From positions 43,977,088 to 44,041,087 of the forward strand of contig CM038040.1 in NCBI GenBank assembly GCA_021397845.1: a DNA stretch of 64,000 bases. The letters run 5' to 3'. Below, piece by piece: positions 45,310 to 56,849 of this stretch. Position 1 is the stretch's first letter, and every line of letters begins with the position of its first letter. The translations under genes were made by a program, and so were the position numbers. The notes under the pieces are model-generated. The model was not told the DNA's origin and did no database searches. It saw only the letters and a list, made by a program, of their open reading frames with translations. This DNA comes from Areca catechu. Lineage: Eukaryota; Streptophyta; Magnoliopsida; Arecales; Arecaceae.

Positions 45310-47752
45310 AATAAGTAGATAAGATATAAAAAATTGTTACTCGGATTTTAAATAAAGTCTGCATTCCATGTCTCTCCTCATCCTATGCTCTCCTCCCACA
45401 CATCCAACAATCTACAACCATAATCTCCAAGAAATCTCAAATCAAAGCTCCTTTCTATTGTAAGGTCCAAAACCCTTTTTTCTTTCCCACTTATGCCATC
45501 ATGAATAAAAATTGAGCATTTGACTAATATCTGCATCCATATCCATATTTGTTAAAGAATAAAAAATATGGATAGATAACCATCCGATCCATATCTAAAT
45601 ATTCGATTTCATTTATAATTTTATTTAATTTTATATAATACATGATTTTTTGAAGAAGATAAATAACCACATTAATATGCCATTAACTTGATTTATTATT
45701 CATTTAGTAATATCTGTGGTTCTATAGTTATAAATTTTAATCATCAAACTTATATTCATATTTATATTTGTGTCCATTTAAAACAAATATGAATAAAATT
45801 TACATCTATTAATATCCGTATCCATATCTATATTCATTAAATAAAATAATATAGATATAGATATGCTAATATTCAATCTATTTTCAACCTTATTTACATG
45901 ATAGTGGTCTAGGCCGAAGCCAGGCATATTACCTACAAAATTGGTTTGGACTAAGTTTGGGCCATGTGCTTAAGAATATGGACCAAGGGATAATCTTTTG
46001 CTTAAGTTGATCTTACATGGTGTGCTTCCATGTCATCCATCTTCTTGGGCCCATTTTTATGAATTGATAACTATCATTCTCATGAATTTATAATTCTTTC
46101 TATAAATGCAGATCCTTAGGTACATATGCTTTCTTCCTTTATGTATATGCAAATAGCATCAGTAATATCGAGTAAAAGCACGATTGCACATGCCAAATAA
46201 TGAGTAATATATTTTTGTCTTGAAAGAAAATATTTGTAAGCAATGGGCCATCCACTCCCTAGGATGATTGCCTTTATCACCCATTTATTTTCAATTTTAA
46301 AATTTATGATTGGATTGACTTTGGATAGAATTAACTATTTTTTTAGTCATGTTATCTTATCCACTATTCACAATGGCCCAATCCCTATGATGTCTTCTTC
46401 TCCTTCTTCTTTGTTGTGAAGCTCTGAATAGAAAAATCAAATAAAACTTAAGATTTTACTTTCTATGATACTAGCAAATAATAATAATAATATAAAGATG
46501 AAATGTAGTTTCTCTTCGTTCAAGTATAAAGTCATTCATCATCAACTTTTTTTTTTTTTTTTAAAAAAATTCTTTTTCTTTTTACTTATTAGTAAATTAT
46601 TTTATTTTGGTTTATGTTTTAGTAAATTGAATGTTACACAATTTGCTCTTTTTTAATCTGATAACCTTTTAGATCTTTAACACCCCTACTTGAATACTTT
46701 AACTAGCAAAACAAGGATGCGGGTTGGGCAAGAACTGTGGACTTTGGGTCGGTTTCGGGCCTGTCTGGGACTCCTTGATTTGGGCTTGGGTTTCAAAAAA
46801 AATAAAAGGGTTAGAACAAACTTTAGGCCATGATCGGCCCATGCTAGGTCGGGCAGATCAAGACCGAGCCAAACATCTGACCAAAATAGTAAATAATATT
46901 TACTTTAAAATTTTTAAAATATTTATTTTGATACTCCGATTTTATATAATTATAATAAATATTTAGAATACTATCAAAAGATTAAGTTTATATTTGGTGT
47001 ATTACCAGGCAATCCTGAATAGTAACGTGGATTGCCTACAAGATAGATTATCGCTAGATAGATTACTAGTAATGTTGATTATTGTATTTGATATACATAG
47101 ATAATGTTATACTAATATTGATTACTGTTTTTGGTATGATGAATATATTACTAGTAATATAACATCAAATTCTAAAATACTTCTAAATCAAATCTATTAA
47201 AAATTTATGTTGGGCTCGAAAAACTTGTATTTATAAATGACAATGTCTAAATTTGATGATCCTCAAATTAAGAAATGGTACTCTATTTATAACAAGTGGA
47301 TCTTTTCCATATTATGTGACATAAATTAAGATGTATTTCAACTCTACCAAGTACACTAGTGATATTTATATATTTATATAGCAAAAAGAACCACTAGTTT
47401 TCTAAACAGTAATATAATATAAACAATAAATTGAACAGTAATATAATATGCAACATATATAATCCAATAATAAACTTAACAGTAATATAATATAAACAAT
47501 TCAACAACAATATAAAAATAATATAATATAAATATCTTCTTCTGGAATTTCAAAAGACTTCCAACTATCTTAGCAAAAAGCATTTGTAGTTTGTTAAAAC
47601 AGCAACATAACACAAAAGTTGGTATGTTCAAATCCAAAACTACTAATAAAACTATCCGCTAGCTAACCAACATTTATATTAAACTATCATAGATAAATAA
47701 CCAAACAACCACAGCATCCAAACAACCACAACTAGCAACATAGATATCCTAA
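45310..47752. other. AT-rich spacer, no supported gene
   Basis: Long A/T-rich DNA with short repeats of AATATCCATAT-like words near 45520-45880, a poly-T/poly-A tract near 46544-46567, and a G-rich patch near 46720-46870. A TAA followed by GTTTATATTTGGT near 46984 could be near one end of the Harbinger element, since PIF/Harbinger elements duplicate TTA/TAA, but I could not confirm it. Confidence 0.45.
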
Positions 47753-48786
47753 CTAGCAACATAGATGTCCTAACAACGACTCAAACCAAGGACATCCAAT
47801 ACATGATATTTTAGGTAGTGAAAAGAAGTAAGTTAGACTTGCACTATTACTAGCAATTATCAATCCAGCTTTAACCATCGACTCATGCAATCCCAAATTT
47901 TCAATCTCTGCTGTTACCTCATAAACCTTCTTCTTCATCTCTTGATCATTTGCAAGAAACTGAAAACAATCTGCCAACTTATCAATACCTTTACTTGAAC
48001 TTTGATACATTACTTCAAGATTGTTTATAGTTTTAATCAAAGTGCCTATAAGAGCAACTTCTTCCTTACTAGAAGCCTTCCTATTTCTTGATATTGATGA
48101 AGAAGCACTTTGTTGAACATGACCGGTACGAGTTTGGAGAATGGAGTTGTTACTCTCAAATTCGATAGGATCTACAAACTGGACCTCCTCTTCACTATTC
48201 ATTACTTCTATAAGGATTTCATTAGCTGCATCTGCAGGATCCTCAACCCTCTAACTTGTTGCACGATCTTTTTCAAATATGATCGAGAGTTCTTCTAAGT
48301 ATAAAAATGCCTTATTCCGAAAGCCAGTTGCTTGAGGATGAGTCTATCATAATGAACCAATATAAATTGAGCAAACTATACTTAAAACATCAAAAATTAA
48401 ATAAGAATGGAGAATTACTTAATATATTGTGCAATTACCTTGACCCAGTTGTCCCATACATCTTGATCACAAGTAAGACATTTTCTTGTATTATCCCATC
48501 CAAATCCTGATGTATTCAACATATCATAAATTGCACCATATTGTTGTTTCAACAACTTGAACCTTGATTGGATATGTGGATGACCCTTGATGCTATAATT
48601 AGGTATCTTGTTTGCCATCATCTTCTCCAATTGAGGTAAGAACCCAACCTTGAAATTGCCACCTTCTCCCCTCCATATAGGATCATTCTTCAAATCAAAT
48701 AGATATCCAATTAATATAGCATCTTCTTTTGCATTCCATTGATGCTTCTTCTCTTGGTTCCTCCTTTGACTTAAAGAAGCATCCAT
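47753..48786 (-). pseudogene. Harbinger Myb/SANT-like protein
   Basis: The start chosen is MDASLSQRRNQEKKHQW at 48786. The first part is a Myb/SANT-like domain (WNAKEDAILIGYLFDLKND..., IQSRFKLLKQQYGAIYDML, SGFGWDNTRKCLT, DVWDNWVK). An intron starts at WVK|GTAATT (about 48440); coding resumes with GFRNKAFLYLEELSIIF-KDRATS near 48320. The C-terminal part (48202-47753) has a helical stretch ending SLPKISCIGCPWFESLLGH. A stop sits after KDRATS. Such proteins help Harbinger transposase bind and move the element. Confidence 0.82.
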
Positions 48787-49119
48787 ATCTAAAAGATAAT
48801 TATTTAATACAAAAGATAATAGACGTTCATATTGTAAATTAAAATAATAATAATAATAAGTTGAATAAAGATAAATAATCCAAAAATAACAGCAATATGC
48901 ATCCATATTCTCAATGATAGTAACAAGGTTCATATTAAATTTGCAATAAGGTTCATATTAAAGAAAGATTCAAATACATAAAATACATAACAAAATTTGC
49001 AATAGTATTGGAAATTTCTTCAAGCTCTAGATTGGTCCCACATTTCTTGTGCCAAGTCATCCCTAAATTGAGTCTAAGCATTTGTACTCATAACGTGATC
49101 AATCATTTCTTCTTTATTG

Positions 49120-50035
49120 CTATTTTCTTGTCAGGAGGACAACAAGCATCTCATCTTCAATTGGGTCAATTGACATCTCTCTTCTAATATGATTATGAAG
49201 AAGAGTACATGCATTAATAATTCTTGCTTGTATTTTTACTAGATAAAATGACTTCTCTCTAAGAATCACCCATCTCATTTTAAGAAAACCGAAGCATCTC
49301 TCGATAACATTTCTAGCAGATGAGTGTCTATAGTTAAAGTATTTCTGTGGTATTGTCAGTTGAAGATTTTGTCTCCAATCATTCAAATGATATTGTTGAC
49401 CCCTATATGGAGTTAAAAACCCTTCTCCATTTGTATATCCAGCATTACACAAGTAATAAAAACCTAACACAAGTAAAAATTTTGTTAGAAAATAAGTTCA
49501 ATATATAAATAAAAACATGTTTTAAATAACTAGAACTATTACCTTGGGTTACTTTTAAACCTCTTGGTCTTGATAACACATCTTTTAGTATTCTACCATC
49601 TGCAGCTAATCCTTCCCATCCAGGTAAATATAGATAAATTGCATATCCTGACTACAAATTCCTAGAACATTCATAGCTATTTCACCTTTTCTTATTCTAT
49701 ACGTAGGCTTGTCAATGTCAATGATTGTGCATCTAATGTATATTCCATCTAAGGCACCTAAGACAATTATATAATAAAAAATATCATTATTATGTTAATA
49801 TAAAGTGCTTCTTAAATAATTTAAAATTAACATAATATTTATCCATCTAATTAGAAAACTTATCTTGAACCATTTCCATCTGTAATCAGTTAAGTTATCA
49901 GGCTCTAGTTTCTTGAGCAATATTTCATGACAAAGAAGAATGGATTTCAACACAGTTGTAAACTGCCTACTAATTATCTCACCATTACTTATAAACTGTC
50001 TTTTAATGACTCTATGCTTAGCATGGTGAGCATAT
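49120..50035 (-). pseudogene. Harbinger DDE transposase, N-terminally cut
   Basis: Left to right in the protein: AKHRVIKRQF, NGEIISRQFTTVLKSIL, YRWKWFK, then GALDGIYIRC (first catalytic Asp), YRIRKGEIAMNVLGICSQDM, a GWEGLAADGRILKDVL segment one frame away (second Asp), YYLCNAGYTNGEGFLTPYRG, YHLNDWR, HSSARNVIERCFGFLKMRW (catalytic Glu) and ARIINACTLLHNHIRREM. It belongs to the DDE_Tnp_4 nuclease family. One or more frameshifts and introns-like gaps break the frame. Confidence 0.88.
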
Positions 50036-51414
50036 TGATGTGGCAAGATCGTTGACGTGGAGTCCCTGTCAGATCCAGCTTGATGCTGCATGCTGCCACA
50101 TCAAACCCATCGCCAGGCGACTCCTCGGAGGTCGAGACACCTTGGCCGGGGTCGAGCTCCTTTGCTGGGTGGCTCCCCAGAGATCGAGCCCATCTCAGTC
50201 GAAGTCGAGCTCCCGCTCTCTTCGAGCTCCCGCACTCTTCGAGCTCCTTCGCCGGGTGGCTCCCTCAAGGTCGAGCCCACTTCGGTCGAAGTCAAGTTCT
50301 CGCTCTCTTCGAGCTCCTTCGCTGGGTGGCTCCCCGGAGGTCGAGCCCACCTTGACCGAAGTCAAGCTCTCGCTCTCTTCAAGCTCCTTCATTGGATGGC
50401 TCCCTTGAGGTCGAGCCCACCTCAGCCGAAGTCGAGCTCTCGCTCTCTTTGAGCTCCTTCGTTGGGTGGCTCCCTCGAGGTTGAGCCCACCTCGGTTGAA
50501 GTCGAGCTCCCGCTCTCTTCAAGCTCCTTCGCCGGGTGGCTCCCTCGAGGTTGAGCCCACCTCGGTCGAAGTCGAGCTGTCATTCGAATCCTGCGGTGCC
50601 ACTTCTCTTGGACAGCGGTTTACCGCCAAAGGACCACGGAGGAGCTCCTCCCAGGATGCCATGATCACCCCTGCTGCTGTTTACACTAGATAGGAAAAGG
50701 CACCCTGCCCGAAGCACTGCACTCTTGATCGACTGTCTGCACCACCCGGAAGAGGAAATTGCATCGAAAGATTTAAATTCAGGGGATGGTTACCCCCTGA
50801 TTGAGGCACTGCTAGGTTTCTTGAAGAAGAGCGACCAAATGGAGAGTTAGAGCATGCAGCACAATCCCTTATCATGAATGAGGAAAGGCACCTGTGCGCA
50901 CGGCATGAAGTACTGCCAAACATTGACCCCCCGGTGCCGGCAGAGGGGGAAGATTCCAAGGTAAGCCACTGGGAGAAACCCTAGCAAAAAGGACCTTCCG
51001 AGCGTTCCCAAGAGAAGGTAAGCAAGTCTAACTCAAGCAAACGGGAGAGAGGACATTGCACAGGAGAGCAAGGGCAAGACTGAGTGCTTTGGGCTACCAG
51101 AGACTAATCAGAAGGGTCTTGACGGACACAGCCACAAGGCTTAAGTCCTCCTCAGCTGCTCTTACCCCAGCTCCATTCTCTCTATTTCAAACTAAATTTT
51201 CTCCTTTGAGTGTGGAGTCGTAGCAAGGGGCCCACAGGGAAGGATTTGTTCTCCTAGATCGTCACTGACTTGATCATCGGAGTGCCCCCACCGGGATCCT
51301 CGGCTTGGGTCTCCTCTGTTTTGCAGCTTCGGGCATGCGTGCAGGCTCCCGCACGACTAGGTTGGCATCCGAGGTCAGCTCTAGCTACAGGACACGGTGG
51401 TGTAGGCGACAACA
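50036..51414 (+). repeat. T4 5' LTR
   Basis: Starts TGATGTGGCAAGATCG and ends GGCGACAACA just before the primer site. It contains about seven subrepeats (50150-50580) with GTGGCTCCCTCGAGGTCGAG, CCCACCTCGGTCGAAGTCGA and GCTCCCGCTCTCTTCGAGCTC phrases. The conserved block ACTTGATCATCGGAGTGCC is near 51268. GC content is far above the flanks. Confidence 0.93.
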
Positions 51415-51417
51415 GAT

Positions 51418-51436
51418 TGGCGCACCAAGTAAGAGG
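51418..51436 (+). other. T4 primer-binding site
   Basis: TGGCGCACCAAGTAAGAGG, three bases after the LTR, same layout as T2 and T3. Confidence 0.85.
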
Positions 51437-51489
51437 GCAGGACAGTCTCAAATCAAAGTTGATCCCCTTACGTGCAACTCCACTTAAAG

Positions 51490-53170
51490 TATGGTGATGA
51501 TGCGAGCGTGGGAGGTCTCCACCAGTCGTGCAGGAGATCCCCCTCCTGCGAGGGCCCGCACAGTCTAGAGGGGGAGGCCCCCACTCCACCACCACTTCCT
51601 TCGATGGATGCCCAGTTAGCAACACTCGCCTAGCATATGCAGCTCCTGACTGCAGTGGTGCGATAGTTGTAGCATCGACATCGATCCCTGGCCACCCACC
51701 AGCAGCCAGAAACTCCTGCGGCCTAAGTCGTGGCACCCCGTAACAGCCTGCGATCCTTCCATGAAAGGCCATCGCTCCCGCTGGCCATGATAGATCACCG
51801 AAGAAGCCATCGAACCCCGACGAAGAGATAGTGGACTGGGTCAGTCGACCAGGAGAGCCGATCTCCGACCCTCGAGCAGGCCGCTATTAAGCACCATCGA
51901 GGCCGTAGAGGCAAGGGCCCCCATTGCGACCATACTCAACTATCACCTTCACCTCCTCCGTCGGCCTCAGCGGAGGGCTCCACCGACGAGGCCATCAGGT
52001 GCGTGGCCGAAAGGCGCCTGAAGGAGTAAGAGCACAAGCTGGTGGAGCTATCCCACTAGTTTGCGAATTTGCAGGGCTCCTCCCGTGATCCTGCGGGCTA
52101 CGACGCCCGTCCCCCTTTCTCCTAAGAAATCCAAGCGGAGCTGATTTCGAGTTGGTTCCGCATGCCGTAGGTGGATCCCTACAATGGGACCACCGACCCC
52201 CTAGACCACCTTGAGAGCTACAAGGCTCTCATGTGAGTCCAAGGGACGACGGACGCCCTCCTATGCATCGCCTTTCCAGCCACTCTCCGAAAGGCGGCTC
52301 GGGTCTGGTTCGCCTGCCTTGAGCCTGAAAGCATCGACTCCTTCATGTAGCTGGAAGCGAAGTTCGTAGCCCACTTTGACGCCTGCCGAAAGGTGCCCCG
52401 GGAAACGAACAGCCTCTTCTCCATTAGGCAACAAGATCACGAGCCTTTGCGAGACTATGTGACCCATTTCAAAGTCACCGCACTAGAGATCTATAATCTG
52501 GATGAGCCAGTTGCCATGCTGGCACTGAGTGGGGGCTCAGGACTTCCCACCTGACTTACTCCCTGGACAAGAAGCCACCGAAGATGTACTCTGACCTCCT
52601 CCTCTGCATTCATAAGTACATCTGTGCTGAGAAGATGGATAGTACAAGAAAGGAGCTGGATGGGAAGCCACTGAAGAAGCAACCTCCTGGCGAGATGTCT
52701 GAGGTGCGGAAGCCCAGACCGGCCACCCTGAACTTTCGTCAAGGGCCAAAGTTGAAGAGCAGCCCCATCCCAGAAGAGAGATACACACCTTTCCTAGCCT
52801 CGAGGATGAAGATCCTCATGGAGATTGAGGGCGAATACTACCTATGCCGCCCTCCCCCGTTGAGGCCATCTAACGGTCGTGACAAGACAAAGTATTGCCA
52901 ATTCCATCGCGACCATGGCCATGACACCGAGGAATGCCGGCACCTCAAGAGAGAAATCGAGGATCTGATAAGGAGGGATTACCTCGAAAAGTTCATGGGA
53001 GGCAAGACCCCGGCGGAACCTCAGGCACTTGCTACTCTTCCCCTTATCCCTGCGATCGACAATTGGCCCACCGAGAAGCTCATGGGAATGATATGTTGGG
53101 AAATAGAGTGCACTGCCAAAAGGACCCAAGGAGGAGAGAGTCTAGAAAATGTACTCCCCTTCATGAGGGA
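51490..53170 (+). pseudogene. T4 gag
   Basis: The capsid part (about 52160-52560) reads DPYNGTTDPLDHLESYKALM, ATLRKAARVWFACLEPESI, LEAKFVAHFDACRK and RQQDHEPLRDYVTHFK. The C-terminal part is open from 52584: PPPLRPSNGRDKTKYCQFHR, DHGHDTEECRHLKREIEDLI. Stops in the capsid part stand where Gln or Arg would fit (TAG or TGA at about 52169, 52232 and 52349). A shift of frame occurs near 52545-52584. Confidence 0.88.
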
Positions 53171-53603
53171 GAGGGAATCTGGGAATGAAAATATAAATAA
53201 CAATGCAGTGGTCGTCGAGATGACGATCGCCAGGCATCCTGTAAAACAGATTATGATCGATAGTAGAAGTTCAATTGATGTCCTTTTCTACAATGCTTTC
53301 TTTAGGATGAATCTGTTCTCTGCTAAATTGAGGCCTATGCACACTTCCCTTGTTGGTTTTACTGGGGACTCCATGGGAGTCGAAGGAGAAATAACTCTCC
53401 CAGTTACTGCCAGGATGCCACCTCGGCAGAGCACTGTCATGATGACCTTCACGATTGTTAAGCTTTCTTCAGCCTACAACATGATCCTTGGCCTCCCCGG
53501 GCTTAATTTGCTCGATGCGGTCATCTCCACCAAGCGGTTATTGGTGCAATTTTCCACTCTTTATGGTGTAGGAAAAATGAGGGGGGCACCTCAGCTGATC
53601 CAG
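53171..53603 (+). pseudogene. T4 aspartic protease, cut by S2
   Basis: It continues the gag frame without a break. The active-site region reads KQIMIDSRSSIDVLFYNAFF (DSR in place of DSG/DTG), then SLVGFTGDSMGVEGEITLPV, TFTIVKLSSAYNMILGLPGL and DAVISTKRLLVQFST. The frame ends where S2 inserts. Confidence 0.9.
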
Positions 53604-55076
53604 TGTTGACTTTGGCTCCTTAGTTTTGATGATTAACAAAAGGTTGAGTATATGTTTGGACTAATGTTTCATCTCAAGATAAAGTTTCAGGACTTAGATT
53701 ATTCAAAAAGAGTATCAAGAGTACAATGATGAAACTAAGTTTGCCTGATTTGGAAAAGAGCTCTTTTACCTTGGACAAGATCAAATTTTTCATATTGGAC
53801 CTTCCTGTTAAGAAATAATTAACAAAAGAAATAAAGGCTTAGAGAAACTCAAGCATGGCACGCACATCTCTAAGAGTTTCAGAAAATTTAGATAAGAGGT
53901 CGACCACCAGAAGTTGACACCTTGTCAAAGGTCGACCACCAGAGGTCGACTCATGAAGAGAAGAAAAGTTCAGCATGGCCGGCACGGCAAAATCTCAGTG
54001 GCACGCTCCAGAGGTCGACCACCAGAGGTCAACACCTATCCAGAGGTCAACACCAGAGGTCGACTCATAGCCTGAGAATTCAAAATGGGCAGAACTATGG
54101 TTTTCTGGATTTTTGCCTAAAACAAACTGGAGGTCGACTCATGAGGTCGACACTTGATCCAGAGGTCGACTCATGAGGTCGACTCATGGCATAACGGCTA
54201 GTTTTTCTGAACTTTTGATTTGATTTCTAACGGCCATAAATGGCCATATTTTCGATTCTAACGGTCTTGTGGAGTTGTTTCAGCATGAATGAGGTATTTA
54301 ACCTCCACCAAACTTCAAAAAAGACAAGGAGACAAAGTGAAAAAGTTTAGAGTCAAAGTACAAAGCCTTCAATCAATTCCAAGCCAAAAAGAGTGAGAAA
54401 ACCAAGAGATTCCTTAGCCAAAAGCTTTCCATCTTTGAGGAATCCAACTTTCAAGTATTTGGCATTTAGTGAGGTCCAAAGATTCCAAGGGAAAAGGCTT
54501 GAAGAGTCTCCATCAAGAGCTACAACGAATTTCTTATTGCTCAAAAGGAGTTTGTCTAGTTTTATTAATTGTATTCATATTCTTTTGTCTTTAGCTAGTT
54601 TCAAGGGAATTGGAAACTAGTGTGAGGTTTGTTGGTGAGCCAATTGATAAAACCAACTAGGGTTGCTTGTAAGCCCGAAGCCAAAACAAATGAGTGAGGT
54701 TTGTTGGTGAGCCAATTGATAAAACCAACTAGGGTTGCTTGTAAGCCCGAAGCCAAAACAAGTGTGTAAGGTTTTGACTTGTGAGCCTGGTAAAACAAGT
54801 CGGCTGTAATCTAAAGATTATAGTGGAAATTCCCAAGTGGAGCTTGGGGAGTGGATGTAGGTGCTAGGTGCACCGAACCACTATACTTCTTGTGTGTTTG
54901 TATTGCTTCTCTTTTTATCTTCTTTTGCTCTTTAATTGTTGATTTATTTCATTGCTTCCGTTGCACAATTATTTGAGCACTATCACTCTTCACCTTAAAA
55001 CTTGGTAGCACATATATTGCTTTAATTTTTAAATACCCAATTCACCCCCCCTCTTGGGCACCATATCTGGGCAACA
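53604..55076 (+). repeat. S2 5' LTR
   Basis: 1473 bp, starts TGTTGACTTTGGCTCC and ends GGGCAACA. It contains nine GTCGAC palindromes at 53897-54188 within GAGGTCGAC contexts, and two about 66-bp subrepeats (54621-54770). Confidence 0.97.
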
Positions 55077-55078
55077 AG

Positions 55079-55090
55079 TGGTATCAGAGC
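55079..55090 (+). other. S2 primer-binding site
   Basis: TGGTATCAGAGC, two bases after the LTR; complementary to initiator-Met tRNA. Confidence 0.95.
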
Positions 55091-55133
55091 ACCGGTACTC
55101 TCTTGTAGGTCCAACGATCTTGAGTTAAAGATC

Positions 55134-56842
55134 ATGGCCGCCCTAATTGGAATGGGTGTAGTTGAAGGACAAGCATCAAATCGCCCTCCTTTCTTTAATG
55201 GCACAAACTACACATACTGGAAAACTCGTATGCGTATTTATTTACAAGCTATAGATTATCATATATGGAGAATAATTACTAAAGGGCCTCATCAGCCCAC
55301 TCACTTGGTTAATGGCATTATCACCCCAAAATCTGAAGAAGAATGGGATGACAATGACATCAAACAAGCTGAGTTAAATGCTAAGGCGATGAATTTGCTA
55401 TTCTGTGCACTTGACCCTAGTGAATTCAACAGAATATCAAATTGTATTTCCACCAAAGAAATTTGGGATACACTTGAGGTTACCCATGAGGGTACACACC
55501 AAGTGAAGACCACAAAGGTGAACATGCTCATTCATACGTATGAGATGTTCAGGATGGAACCAACTGAAAGTATAAGTGAAATGTATACTAGATTTACCAA
55601 TATAGTAAATGGTATGAGGAGTCTGGGAAAAATTATATCTAATGGTGAACTGGTTAACAAACTTCTCAAGTCTCTTCCGGCTTCATGGGATGCGAAAGTA
55701 ACAGCCATAGAAGAAGCCAAGGATGTCAATACTCTACCTCTCGAGCAGCTTCTTGGATCACTGATGACTTACGAGCTTTCACTAAAGCAGAAGACAGTGG
55801 ACAATAACAAGAAAAAGAAAGCCATAGCCTTCAAGTCCACTACAAAGGAAGAGTCAAGTGATGAATCAGAAGAAGAAGCTGATGATGATGAGACAGCCCT
55901 CATTACAAGAAAATTCAAAAGATTCATGAGAAAGAAGAAGGGCTTCTACAAGAAAAGGCCACAAAAAGGTGATCACAATAAGGAAAAAGAGAAAGAGAAA
56001 GAAAGGGATCCACCCATCTGCTTCGAGTGCAAGAAGCCTGGACATTACAAAACGGATTGCCCTTTGCTTAAAAAAGTCGAAGGATGTTGAGAAAGAAAGC
56101 CATGATGGCTACCTGGAGTGAGAGTGAGGACTCCAGCAGTGATGAAGAGCAGCAGGTAGTCGCCAACTTATGTTTCATGGCCAATGAAGATAATGAGGTA
56201 AATTCTGAATCTGAAACTGAATTTACTTTCAATGAATTGCATGATGCTTTTGATGACTTAGTTATGGAATATGAAAAGTTAAAACTGAAAAATAAGAAAT
56301 TAAGAAAGCTAAATTTTGAGCTTACCAAAAATTCAGAAAAGTTTTCAACCGAAATTGAAGATTTAATTCAAGAAAACAAGAAATTAACTGAACATGTAAA
56401 TACCTTGACAAATGATAAGGATAATCTTTCTTTGAAAAATAATAGAAGTCTTAAAACTAATGAGAACATTGAAAAACAAAATAAAGAACTATTGCTTCAA
56501 AACAAGAATTACAAGGAAGAGTTAGAAAAAGTAAAACCTTTTGTAGAAAAGTTTACTTTTAGTTCAGAAAAACTAAATATGCTTTTAAATAGTCAACATG
56601 CAGTGTTTAACAAAGCTGGACTTGGATTTAAGCCACACAATCAGCAAAAACTTTACAAAAACTTTTTCATACCCGCATCTTCTAATATTACCTGCTATGC
56701 ATGTGGTAAATTAGGACATAAATCATATGTTTGTAATAGAAGAAAATTAAATACCTTTAAAAAGATTTGGGTTCCAAAAGGAACCAATTTGACTAACCCT
56801 AAAGGACCCAAGATGACTTGGGTACCTAAAGTTTCAACTTGA
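55134..56842 (+). pseudogene. S2 gag
   Basis: Starts MAALIGMGVVEGQ. The capsid-like part has RPPFFNGTNYTYWKTRMRIY, ISTKEIWDTLEVTHEGTHQV and EAKDVNTLPLEQLLGSLMTY. The first zinc knuckle is CFECKKPGHYKTDC at about residue 297 (CX2CX4HX4C). Just after it, near 56066-56090, the frame shifts in an A-rich run. It continues (56084-56842) with MMATWSESEDSSSDEEQQ, a long coiled coil (about 56260-56560), a second knuckle CYACGKLGHKSYVC and WVPKGTNLTNPKGPKMTWVP, ending at a stop before pol. It forms the particle. Confidence 0.93.
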
Positions 56843-56849
56843 TCAATTT

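Larger units (their letters stand above)
47753..50035 (-). mobile_element. PIF/Harbinger DNA transposon remnant
   Basis: Two genes typical of PIF/Harbinger transposons sit side by side on the minus strand: a DDE transposase (50035-49120) and a Myb/SANT-like DNA-binding protein (48786-47753). The transposase N-terminus is cut at 50036 by the T4 LTR; the missing piece should lie beyond T4, outside the window. Terminal inverted repeats were not identified. Confidence 0.88.
50036..53603 (+). mobile_element. T4: Tat-type Ty3/gypsy element, 5' part
   Basis: 5' LTR (50036-51414), primer site, gag and protease are present. The rest is displaced to the right by S2, which enters at 53604. The LTR family is the one found in T1. 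The left target candidate is CATAT (50031-50035); its partner lies outside the window. T4 itself sits in the Harbinger transposase. Confidence 0.93.
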
